DNA of 9,387 nucleotides from Chlamydiales bacterium (GTDB lineage: Bacteria; Chlamydiota; Chlamydiia; Chlamydiales; FEN-1388): positions 1-9,387 of the forward strand of contig JAJFUY010000290.1 in the NCBI GenBank assembly GCA_021372185.1, in the 5' to 3' direction. The notes beneath the pieces were generated by a model that saw only the letters and a list, made by a program, of their open reading frames with translations, did not search any database and had not been told where the DNA came from. The position numbers and the translations under genes are program-made. Positions 1 through 6,440 of this stretch are shown here, in pieces. Numbering within the stretch: position 1 is the first letter of the stretch; each line of letters starts with the position of its first letter.

Positions 1-1
1 C

Positions 2-373
2 GAAGCTGAACGCGTAGCAAAGGTACTGAACTGCAGCACTCAAGCCGCAGATTTATGTAACACTCTACAAATAGAACAAGTAGTAATCCACGCCACAGAA
101 CACGCAGATGCCGCCACTTTACACACAACCGCCCATGTATCCGGCCCCCACGTAGAAAAAACCATAATCACAACCGGCGGCGGCGACAACTTTAATGCAG
201 GCTATATCCTGGGCCTAGGGATGGGACTTCCTCTAGAAGAAACCCTCCGCTTGGCAACCCACACCTCAGGCTACTACGTAAAATTCGGCAAATCCCCAAC
301 CCTGAATGCCCTCAAAAGCTATATGAGGCAAGATCAAAAAAAGTCCCCAACGATAAAAACGGTAGAACGATAA
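2..373 (+). CDS. PfkB-family (ribokinase-like) sugar kinase, 3' part only
   Basis: This is the C-terminal 123 residues of a protein that begins before the window. The segment TTGGGDNFNAGYILGLG matches the second PfkB signature (usual form DTxGAGDxFxAG). Its GGGD holds the aspartate that acts as catalytic base when phosphate moves from ATP to a sugar or nucleoside hydroxyl. The glycines form the anion hole. The following helix (LPLEETLRLATHTSGYYVKFGKSPT) is also typical of the PfkB C-terminus. GGGD in place of GAGD is a mild variation. The N-terminal sugar-binding half is missing, so the substrate cannot be named. The last eleven codons form the left arm of the downstream terminator, giving a basic tail (KKSPTIKTVER). 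Codons ending in C look more common here than in glyA. Family assignment is fairly secure; specificity is unknown. Confidence 0.8.
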   Translation, partial: EAERVAKVLNCSTQAADLCNTLQIEQVVIHATEHADAATLHTTAHVSGPHVEKTIITTGGGDNFNAGYILGLGMGLPLEETLRLATHTSGYYVKFGKSPTLNALKSYMRQDQKKSPTIKTVER

Positions 374-439
374 TAACGATAAAACAAAGACAATAATTTT
401 TTTTGTTTTTTGTCGTTTTTATCGTTGAGGTCTTTTTTT
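336..439 (+). terminator. Long hairpin terminator overlapping the kinase 3' end
   Basis: Bases 336-360 pair with 415-439 with only two mismatches (344/431 and 347/428). The core AACGATAAAAAC (349-360) faces GTTTTTATCGTT (415-426), and an A7 run (336-342) faces a T7 run (433-439). This is a 25-bp arm pair around a 54-nt AT-rich loop. A stem followed by a T run fits an intrinsic terminator for the kinase gene. The A7/T7 symmetry means it could also work on the opposite strand. The stop codon at 371-373 lies inside the loop. AACGATA occurs at 349, 366 and 376, and once inverted at 420, so alternative pairings are possible. The stem has few G-C pairs and the loop is long, so strength is uncertain. 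Confidence 0.6.
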
Positions 440-492
440 ATCATGCTACACGATCTCAAATAGAAGCTTTTGCAATTGCATTTGTTGGGCAT

Positions 493-540
493 CCTTGTGT
501 ACCATCGTATGTAATTAGAAATCGAGGGAAGTACACATGG
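493..540 (+). promoter_or_regulatory. glyA ribosome binding site with start codon in a possible hairpin
   Basis: GAGGG at 524-528 is a strong Shine-Dalgarno match 8 nt before the ATG at 537 and fixes the glyA start. CCTTGTGTAC (493-502) can pair with GTACACATGG (531-540) with one mismatch (495/538). The ATG would then be largely paired, with the Shine-Dalgarno sequence in the 28-nt loop. The stem is short, so this may be chance. A palindrome TGCAATTGCA lies upstream at 471-480. I could not find a convincing -35/-10 pair for glyA between 440 and 520. Confidence 0.4.
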
Positions 541-2075
541 TAGAGCAAACTTATTTTTTGGATTCTTATCTCGCAAAAAACACTTCACAGCCTCGCTCTA
601 AAGCTGCCATTGCTTATCTTGCTGGCCTTGATTATATTAGCCAACAGCACCCCCAAGTGGCAGATAAGATTGTACAAGAGTTAAAAGATCAGCGCTCCTA
701 CCTTAAAATGATCGCATCAGAAAATTATTCATCTCTTGCATGCCAGCTTGCCATGGGCAATCTTTTAACTGATAAGTATGCCGAAGGTTTTCCCTTTCAT
801 CGCTTTTATGCCGGCTGTGATAACGTTGACAGCCTAGAACATCAGGCAGAAGAGTCTTTAAAGGCTCTATTTGGCTGTGAAGCCGCATACGTTCAGCCCC
901 ACTCTGGCGCTGATGCTAACCTTGTGGCTTTTTGGTCTATCCTCATCAAGAATGTGCAACAAAAAGAACTTGAAAAACTGGCTAAAAAATCACTAGATGA
1001 GCTCACCCCCACAGAATACGAACAGATACGCCAGCTACTTGTAAACCAAAAGGTGTTGGGCATGTCGCTAAACTCTGGCGGCCACCTCACACATGGCTAT
1101 AGACACAATATCTCCTCTAAAATGATGAATGCATCATTTTATGACGTAGACCCTAAAACTGAACGCATAGATTATGCTAACGTATTAAAACGAGCACAAG
1201 AAGAAAAGCCTCTCATACTGCTTGCAGGGTATTCAGCACATCCTCGCATAATTAACTTTGCCAAGATGAAAGAAATTGCTCATAGCGTTGGCGCTACACT
1301 CATGGTAGACATGGCGCACTTTGCAGGCCTTGTAGCAGGCGGCGTGTTTACTGGTGAATATAACCCAATTCCTTATGCTGATATTGTCACTTCAACTACT
1401 CACAAAACCCTCAGAGGTCCTCGGGGCGGTGTGATTCTTTGCACAAATGAATATAAAGAATTTGTCAGCAAAGGCTGCCCACTTGTACTTGGAGGTCCAC
1501 TTCCACATATGATTGCTGCAAAAGCCTGCGCGTTTGAAGAAGCACGCCAGCCTAGCTTTAAAGAATACGCTCACAATGTAGTAAAGAACTCCCAAGTGCT
1601 CGCAGAAAGCCTAATGGAAGAGGGTTTTAGACTCGTTACCGGTGGAACAGAAAACCATATGGTAATTGTAGATATTTCATCACTCAACATTACCGGAAGA
1701 CAAGCTGAAACTGCCCTAAGACAAGCTCACATCACATGTAACCGCAACGCCATACCGTTTGATCCAAATGGTGCTTGGTACACCTCTGGCATACGTCTAG
1801 GGACTCCCGCTCTTACTACACTTGGCATGGGCCCACAGGAGATGAAAAAAATTGCCAAGATCATCTCTACTGCTTTAAAAAATACAAAAGCAGCTTCAAC
1901 TATTAGCGGCTCGCAAAGTAAATCACAAATTATGACGGATCCCGTTGTCTTTGACACATTAAAAAGCGATGTCATGAACCTCTTAAAAAGCCATCCACTC
2001 TATCCTGAGATCGAATTAGATGATGGTTGCTCGCAAAATCTTCACATCACAACTGTGAACCACTGTTGCAGATAA
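537..2075 (+). CDS. glyA: Serine hydroxymethyltransferase, chlamydial type
   Basis: This cytosolic PLP enzyme converts serine and tetrahydrofolate to glycine and 5,10-methylene-tetrahydrofolate, feeding thymidylate, purine and methionine synthesis. Motifs in order: KMIASENY (58-65), SGADAN (123-128), SGGHLTHG (180-187), VDMAHFAGL (257-265) with the PLP-pyridine aspartate D258, and THKTLRGPRGG (288-298) with Schiff-base lysine K290. LGGPLPHMIAAKA follows at 318-330, then SGIRLGTPALTTLG (417-430) with R420, expected to bind the substrate carboxylate. At 512 aa it is far longer than the usual ~420. The extra length is about 35 residues inserted near 137-171 and an extended N-terminus, both features I recall from Chlamydia GlyA (about 497 aa). 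GlyA of Chlamydia has been reported to have alanine racemase side activity. The start has a good GAGGG site. clpP follows after 50 nt. Confidence 0.96.
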   Translation: MVEQTYFLDSYLAKNTSQPRSKAAIAYLAGLDYISQQHPQVADKIVQELKDQRSYLKMIASENYSSLACQLAMGNLLTDKYAEGFPFHRFYAGCDNVDSLEHQAEESLKALFGCEAAYVQPHSGADANLVAFWSILIKNVQQKELEKLAKKSLDELTPTEYEQIRQLLVNQKVLGMSLNSGGHLTHGYRHNISSKMMNASFYDVDPKTERIDYANVLKRAQEEKPLILLAGYSAHPRIINFAKMKEIAHSVGATLMVDMAHFAGLVAGGVFTGEYNPIPYADIVTSTTHKTLRGPRGGVILCTNEYKEFVSKGCPLVLGGPLPHMIAAKACAFEEARQPSFKEYAHNVVKNSQVLAESLMEEGFRLVTGGTENHMVIVDISSLNITGRQAETALRQAHITCNRNAIPFDPNGAWYTSGIRLGTPALTTLGMGPQEMKKIAKIISTALKNTKAASTISGSQSKSQIMTDPVVFDTLKSDVMNLLKSHPLYPEIELDDGCSQNLHITTVNHCCR

Positions 2076-2125
2076 TAGCATTATTCGCTAAGACTAGAAA
2101 AAGCTTTGAAAATAAGGAATATCCA

Positions 2126-2737
2126 ATGTCAGATGAAGATCACAAACCAGAAGCTCAAAAACCTCAAACAATGACAAAAGACCGCATCGACGCAAGTCTT
2201 CTTAACTCACGCCGCATTATGATTGGCCGCGCATTTGATAATGATTTGGCAGAAGAAGTGATTAAGCAGCTATGGTTTTTAGAACTAGAAGCACCAGGTA
2301 AACCAATTCTTTTAGTAATTAACAGCCCAGGTGGATCTGTTGACTCAGGGTTTGCTATTTGGGACCAAATCAAGATGATTACCTCCCCAGTAACAACTCT
2401 TATTACAGGCCTTGCAGCTTCTATGGGTTCTGTTGTGGCGCTCGCTGCTGCTCCTAACCGCCGCTTTGCAACGCCTATGAGCCGCTTTATGATTCACCAG
2501 CCTTCCATTATGGGAACCATTCAGGGACAGGCGACAGACCTAGAAATTCACGCCCGTGAAATTCTTAAAACTAAAGAGCAACTCATCAATATCTACATGA
2601 AAGCTACAGGCAAAAGTAGAGAAATTATTGAAAAGGCAATTGACCGTGATACCTGGATGAGCGCTCAAGAAGCACTTGAATTTGGCCACATCGATAAAAT
2701 CATTACATCATTTAAAGAACTAGAGCAAGTTAGCTAA
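2126..2737 (+). CDS. clpP: ATP-dependent Clp protease proteolytic subunit, ClpP1-like
   Basis: ClpP is a serine peptidase that forms a barrel and degrades proteins unfolded by a Clp ATPase such as ClpX or ClpC. From the ATG at 2126 the protein has 203 residues, close to the usual 190-207. The triad is visible: S99 in GLAASMGSV, H124 in FMIHQPS and D175 in DRDTWMS. The oxyanion strand INSPGGSV is at 66-72. The sequence is closest, from memory, to the chlamydial ClpP1 paralogue: RRIMIG near the N-terminus, FAIWDQIKMITSPVTT, QGQATDLEIHAREILKTK and AIDRDTWMSAQEALEFG. AAGGA at 2114-2118 lies 7 nt before this ATG. The open frame continues upstream to 2027, but that part overlaps glyA and lacks ClpP-like sequence. 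The second chlamydial ClpP paralogue is not in the window. The stop overlaps the dapF start (TAATG). Confidence 0.95.
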   Translation: MSDEDHKPEAQKPQTMTKDRIDASLLNSRRIMIGRAFDNDLAEEVIKQLWFLELEAPGKPILLVINSPGGSVDSGFAIWDQIKMITSPVTTLITGLAASMGSVVALAAAPNRRFATPMSRFMIHQPSIMGTIQGQATDLEIHAREILKTKEQLINIYMKATGKSREIIEKAIDRDTWMSAQEALEFGHIDKIITSFKELEQVS

Positions 2738-3609
2738 TGCCCACAAAAACAGAACAGAACACCCTCCTCATCCCGGTAAGTCATTACTCGGGATGTGGGA
2801 ACGACTTTATCCTCATGGACAACCGTGAAGGGCTTATTCCTGAACTTACAGGTGCATGCGTTAACCAGATATGCCAACCCGCAGGCGTTGACGGCCTCAT
2901 AGTAGCTATGAACTCCAAAAGTGCTGACGTTGCCATGAAGTACTACAACTGCGACGGAACAGAGGCTGAAATGTGCGGCAATGGCGTCAGATGCCTCATG
3001 CAGTTTTTGCGCCAAAAGAGAAGCTATCCAAAAGATCGCTGTCTACTAGAGACAAAGCTACGTGACCTCATAGTAACAAGTGACCATACCGACATATCTG
3101 TACAGATGGGATGCGTACATGATTATGAATGGGATATACCGTTAGAATTTGAAGGTAAGAAATATACCGCTCACCATCTAAATACGGGAGTGCCTCATGT
3201 TGTGATATTTTGTGACAATGTGGCAGATATCGACGTAGAAAAAGTAGGCCGCCATTTTAGAAATCACGAAAAATTTGCACCACAAGGTGCTAACATAAAC
3301 TTTGTGCAGATTATTGCGCACCATGAGCAGTTTACTGCCTGCGTACGCACTTATGAGCGCGGTGTTGAGCGAGAAACCTTAGCTTGCGGCACGGGTGTAA
3401 CAGCAGCTGCTCGCTGTTTACACAAGCAAAATAACTTCCAGTCTCCAATATCTTTAAGAGTACAATCTGGCCAATGGCTCCAAGTGTTCTTTGAAGAAAA
3501 TAATAGCAAATTTGAAAATGTTATTTTAAAAGGCCCAGCTACATGGGTTAGAGATGGAAAGCTTGATCTTGACCCGAGCAATCTGCAATTTACACTTCAG
3601 TTTTCATGA
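2737..3609 (+). CDS. dapF: Diaminopimelate epimerase
   Basis: DapF converts L,L-diaminopimelate to meso-diaminopimelate in the cytosol, for peptidoglycan cross-linking and lysine synthesis. The enzyme works without cofactor through two cysteines acting as acid and base. They are seen at C80 in EMCGNGVRC and C217 in ERETLACGTGVTAAA. The N-terminal SGCGNDFILMDNR (18-30) and NCDGTEAE (71-78) are also standard family motifs. The 290 aa length is normal or slightly long. In Chlamydia trachomatis DapF has been reported to double as a glutamate racemase, which may hold here but is not visible in the sequence. The ATG overlaps the clpP stop by one base and has no strong ribosome site, so translation is probably coupled to clpP. 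The stop overlaps the xerC start by four bases (ATGA). Confidence 0.95.
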   Translation: MPTKTEQNTLLIPVSHYSGCGNDFILMDNREGLIPELTGACVNQICQPAGVDGLIVAMNSKSADVAMKYYNCDGTEAEMCGNGVRCLMQFLRQKRSYPKDRCLLETKLRDLIVTSDHTDISVQMGCVHDYEWDIPLEFEGKKYTAHHLNTGVPHVVIFCDNVADIDVEKVGRHFRNHEKFAPQGANINFVQIIAHHEQFTACVRTYERGVERETLACGTGVTAAARCLHKQNNFQSPISLRVQSGQWLQVFFEENNSKFENVILKGPATWVRDGKLDLDPSNLQFTLQFS

Positions 3610-4478
3610 AAGAGCATGTTGAGCGTTTTTTACAGCATCTACAGGTTGTAAAAAACGCCTCAGAGCATACCGTACGTAACTATGGCCTAGATCTTACCTC
3701 CTTTTTGATATACGTTAATTCAAAAGACCCTGCCCCAAAAGTAGATAGAACACTCCTACGTGAATTTTTAGCCACTCTTTCTGATCAAAAACTGGCTCGA
3801 AGATCTATTGTGCGAAGGTTATCGGCCCTACGAAGTTTTTTTACGTTTTTACAAAAAGAAAAACTTATAGATGCTCACCCCATGGCAGACATTGATAGCC
3901 CCAAACTTGAAAAGAAGATCCCCATCTCATTGAACTACGAGCAGGTACAAAACCTCTTTAGCCAGCCTGATACTGACGATTTTATGGGACTAAGAGACCG
4001 GGCAATATTAGAGCTTTTTTATAGCTCAGGACTACGTGTAAGTGAACTTGTGGCGCTATCTATAAATGATTTTGATTTTGAAAAACTAGAAATGCGCCTG
4101 CAGGGTAAAGGGAGAAAACAGCGGGTTGTGCCCATCACAAAAAATGCCTCAGACTGGGTAAAAAAATATACATCTCATGCTGAGCATAGAGGCAAAACTG
4201 ACGCCATTTTTTTAAACCGTTTTTTAGGTAGGCTTACTACCCGTTCTGTTGATCGGCTCTTTGTAAAGTATTTAAAAGCAAGTGGCCTTGCCGCCCACAT
4301 CACCCCCCACATCATCCGCCACACCATTGCCACACACTGGCTAGAAAATGGCATGGACCTAAAAACCATCCAGCTTATCTTGGGCCATAACTCCCTTGCC
4401 ACCACTACCATCTACACTCACGTTTCAACAACTTTAAAGAAAAAAACGTATCAAGAAAGCCATCCTCACGGATCATAG
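3606..4478 (+). CDS. xerC: Tyrosine recombinase XerC
   Basis: This is a site-specific recombinase that, with XerD, resolves chromosome dimers at the dif site during division. The N-terminal SAM-like DNA-binding domain covers about residues 1-95 (SEHTVRNYGLDLTSFLIYV, then RRLSALRSFFTFL). The catalytic domain carries R144 (SSGLRVSELVAL), K168 (LQGKGRKQRVVPI), H235 and R238 (HIIRHTIATH), H261 (LILGHNSLATT) and nucleophile Y270 (TIYTHVS). All six catalytic positions are present, so the enzyme looks active. HIIRHT differs slightly from the common HxLRHS. The C-terminal ending with HPHG resembles XerC more than XerD, and 290 aa is standard. The start overlaps the dapF stop (ATGA) with no ribosome site in front, so coupling is likely. 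A phage or integron integrase is unlikely given the housekeeping context. Confidence 0.9.
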   Translation: MKEHVERFLQHLQVVKNASEHTVRNYGLDLTSFLIYVNSKDPAPKVDRTLLREFLATLSDQKLARRSIVRRLSALRSFFTFLQKEKLIDAHPMADIDSPKLEKKIPISLNYEQVQNLFSQPDTDDFMGLRDRAILELFYSSGLRVSELVALSINDFDFEKLEMRLQGKGRKQRVVPITKNASDWVKKYTSHAEHRGKTDAIFLNRFLGRLTTRSVDRLFVKYLKASGLAAHITPHIIRHTIATHWLENGMDLKTIQLILGHNSLATTTIYTHVSTTLKKKTYQESHPHGS

Positions 4479-4484
4479 AATCCC

Positions 4485-4513
4485 TTGAGTTTTTCCCTTA
4501 CTAGTGCTACACT
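4485..4513 (+). promoter_or_regulatory. Putative sigma70-type promoter for the ABC-F gene
   Basis: TTGAGT (4485-4490) and TACACT (4508-4513) are separated by exactly 17 nt; each hexamer matches the consensus at four of six positions. Transcription would begin near 4520, leaving a leader of under 20 nt with AGAGA at 4528-4532 before the ATG at 4537. It lies in the 58-nt gap after xerC, the widest gap between xerC and the ABC-F gene. Chlamydial sigma66 promoters tolerate such sequences. The call is inferred from sequence only. Confidence 0.45.
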
Positions 4514-4536
4514 TACCATCAAAATTTAGAGAAATT

Positions 4537-6129
4537 ATGATTACATTAGACGAAATTACAATGACAATTCCAGGACGCACTCTTTTTGAAGGCGTATCCT
4601 GCGGTTTTTCTCCTGGCAATCGCTACGGCTTAACGGGCCCAAATGGCGCCGGAAAAACTACTCTTTTTAGAATTATTATGGGCGGACAAGAGCCAACAAG
4701 TGGCTCTGTAACTAAACCTAAGCGCACAGGAATCCTCCGTCAAAATATTCACGATTTCTTAAATTTTACAGCGATTCAGGTAGTAATACAGGGAAACTCA
4801 CGCCTTTGGAAAGCGTTGGAAGAGCGCGATAGACTTTATGAAGTTGAGATGACAGACGAAGTTGGCATTAAGCTTGGCGACCTTGAAATGATCATCGCAG
4901 AAGAAGATGGATATTCTGCAGAATCCAACGCAGAAACACTACTTTTAGGTATTGGTGTTCCAGCTGAATACCATAATAGACTATTGTCTGAAATACCACA
5001 GGATATGCAATTCCGCGCCCTACTCTGCCAAGCGCTCTTTGGTGAGCCAGAAGCACTACTGCTTGACGAACCTACTAACCACCTTGATATGACATCCATA
5101 AGTTGGTTAGAGCAGTTTTTAGCCCAATATCGCGGCACCCTCGTCGTAGTTAGCCACGACCGCCACTTCTTAAACGCTGTAACTACACACATTGCAGATA
5201 TTGACTATGAAACCGTGATCTTATATCCCGGTAACTACGATGACATGGTAGAAACAAAAACGGCAGTACGAGATAGAGCAGCAGAAGATGCAAAATCTAA
5301 AGAAAAGAAAATTGCACAGCTGCAAGAATTTGTGTCTAAATTTCGATCTGGAACTCGAGCAAGCCAGGTGCAATCGCGCCTACGTGCTATAGATAAGCTC
5401 CAGCCGCAAGACACTAAAAAATCTAATATTCAACGTCCATACATTCGCTTTATCCCAACAGAAAAACAAGCCGGTAAGATTACCCTCACTATTAAGGGCA
5501 TTTCAAAGTCATATGACGACAATCATGTCATCAAAAACTTTTCTATGGAGATATTCCGCGACGACAAAATTGGTATAATCGGAAATAACGGCCTTGGTAA
5601 AACCACCCTCCTCAAGATGCTCGCAGGCGTGCTGCCACCTGATAAAGGCACAATTGAGCTTGGTCACAATGTGATGATAAGCTACTTTCCGCAAAATCAC
5701 TCTGATGCTGTTGATAAATCAGATCAATCAAATCTCTTTGACTGGCTAAAAGCACGTAAGAGTAATGTCTATGACACAGAAGCCAGAAGCGTGCTTGGCA
5801 AAATGCTCTTTGGTGGCGACGATGCCTTTAAGCGCGTCTCAAACCTCTCTGGAGGCGAAACTGCACGCCTTATTATTGGCGGTATGACGCTCACAGACCA
5901 CAACGTCATCATCTTAGATGAACCAAACAACCACCTTGACCTAGAAGCCGTATCGGCTCTTGGCTGGGCTCTGGATGAATATAAAGGCTGCGCAATCGTA
6001 GCTAGCCACGACCGAGACCTCCTTGATCGCTTTGCCAAAAAACTGATTATCTTTACCGATACAGGTATTGAGTTCTTTGACGGCCCTCTTGAAGAATATC
6101 TCATGGTCCAACAGACCAAAAAGAAATAG
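4537..6129 (+). CDS. ABC-F family ATPase, YbiT-like
   Basis: This is a soluble protein of 530 aa with two ATPase domains and no membrane segment, as in ABC-F translation factors that act at the ribosomal E site. Domain 1 has Walker A GPNGAGKT (34-41), a degenerate signature LSEIPQDMQ (150-158) in place of LSGGQ, Walker B LLLDEPTNHLD (174-184) and SHDRH (206-210). The charged linker (about 240-300, KSKEKKIAQLQEF...ASQVQSRL) corresponds to the tRNA-interacting arm. Domain 2 has GNNGLGKTT (349-357), an intact LSGGE (437-441), LDEPNNHLD (460-468) and SHDRD (490-494). The missing first signature is also a trait I recall from E. coli YbiT. The GTG at 4504 would add 11 residues but lies upstream of the inferred transcription start; the ATG at 4537 starts directly at the domain sequence. 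The cellular role of YbiT-type proteins is poorly defined. Confidence 0.92.
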   Translation: MITLDEITMTIPGRTLFEGVSCGFSPGNRYGLTGPNGAGKTTLFRIIMGGQEPTSGSVTKPKRTGILRQNIHDFLNFTAIQVVIQGNSRLWKALEERDRLYEVEMTDEVGIKLGDLEMIIAEEDGYSAESNAETLLLGIGVPAEYHNRLLSEIPQDMQFRALLCQALFGEPEALLLDEPTNHLDMTSISWLEQFLAQYRGTLVVVSHDRHFLNAVTTHIADIDYETVILYPGNYDDMVETKTAVRDRAAEDAKSKEKKIAQLQEFVSKFRSGTRASQVQSRLRAIDKLQPQDTKKSNIQRPYIRFIPTEKQAGKITLTIKGISKSYDDNHVIKNFSMEIFRDDKIGIIGNNGLGKTTLLKMLAGVLPPDKGTIELGHNVMISYFPQNHSDAVDKSDQSNLFDWLKARKSNVYDTEARSVLGKMLFGGDDAFKRVSNLSGGETARLIIGGMTLTDHNVIILDEPNNHLDLEAVSALGWALDEYKGCAIVASHDRDLLDRFAKKLIIFTDTGIEFFDGPLEEYLMVQQTKKK

Positions 6130-6137
6130 TCCAGAAA

Positions 6138-6174
6138 TCTTAGTCTTATTCTTGTTTTTTGGAAAAAAGGCAGA
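6138..6174. repeat. Left copy of flanking direct repeat (partner 6441-6496)
   Basis: The 37 nt starting TCTTAGTCTTATTCTTG and ending GGAAAAAAGGCAGA recur at 6441-6496 in the same orientation. The right copy differs by an 18-nt insertion (6458-6475) made of three ATTCTT/GATCTT-type hexamers and by one extra T in the T run. TCTTATTCTTG (6144-6154) also pairs perfectly over 11 bp with CAAGAATAAGA (6182-6192), making hairpin D. In addition 6177-6192 is an exact 16-nt reverse complement of 6447-6462. The pair brackets the palindromic core like a large duplication. Confidence 0.8.
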
Positions 6175-6200
6175 TCAAGATCAAGAATAAGATCAATCTA

Positions 6201-6228
6201 CTTGTGCCGTAGGTACAAGTTTATTATT
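6201..6228 (+). terminator. Small hairpin with T-rich tail (unit A)
   Basis: CTTGTGCC (6201-6208) pairs with GGTACAAG (6212-6219) around the 3-nt loop GTA, with seven Watson-Crick pairs and one G-T pair. It is followed by TTTATTATT (6220-6228). This is the first terminator-like structure after the ABC-F stop, 71 nt downstream. The tail is broken by adenines, so it would be weak. The hairpin has a diverged inverted copy at 6405-6422 (A'). Confidence 0.4.
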
Positions 6229-6394
6229 AGCCCATGGTGTAGGCCCGGAAGGGCCAAACCGTGGGAACCGTTTACAAAAAACCAGTAGAGCCACGGATGT
6301 GGCGGCTCATTATTTCATCGCCAAATCCGTGGCTCCATAATTTTTTTCGCTTAAATTCCCACGGTTTGGCCCATCCGGGCCTACACCATGGGCT
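6229..6394. repeat. 39-bp inverted repeat pair (units B and B')
   Basis: Bases 6229-6267 and 6356-6394 are reverse complements over 39 bp with one mismatch (6250/6373). Each arm is itself a hairpin. In B, CCCATGGT (6231-6238) pairs with ACCGTGGG (6258-6265), and GGCCC (6242-6246) pairs with GGGCC (6251-6255) around the loop GGAA, a GNRA-type tetraloop. In B' the equivalent stem has an A-C mismatch and the loop is ATCC. Two REP-sized palindromes in opposite orientation about 90 nt apart resemble a BIME unit. Confidence 0.85.
6288..6347 (+). terminator. GC-rich hairpin plus T7 at the centre of the repeat (unit C)
   Basis: GAGCCACGGAT (6288-6298) pairs perfectly with ATCCGTGGCTC (6325-6335). 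The stem continues inward with five of six further pairs (6299-6304 with 6319-6324), leaving a 14-nt loop. A T7 run follows at 6341-6347, five bases after the stem, as in an intrinsic terminator. On the other strand a T6 run (A6 at 6276-6281) follows the same stem at a similar distance, so it may act in both directions. It would insulate the ABC-F gene from the DUF1254 gene. Confidence 0.55.
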
Positions 6395-6440
6395 AAGAAT
6401 GAACGTGTACCTAACGGCACACAAAACAACGTGGATTTTT

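Noticed and set aside
334..588. Minus-strand open frame of 84 residues
   Set aside because: It reads through the terminator and into the start of glyA; the peptide is low-complexity lysine-rich and resembles nothing known.
2066..2094. Promoter for clpP between TTGCAG and TAAGAC
   Set aside because: Spacing is 17 nt but each hexamer matches the consensus at only three positions, too weak to report.
2027..2125. Upstream start for ClpP (33 extra residues)
   Set aside because: It overlaps glyA and the added sequence is not ClpP-like; AAGGA precedes the ATG at 2126.
4504..4536. GTG start for the ABC-F protein
   Set aside because: It lies between the putative -35 and -10 boxes, and ABC-F homologues begin at about the position of the ATG at 4537.
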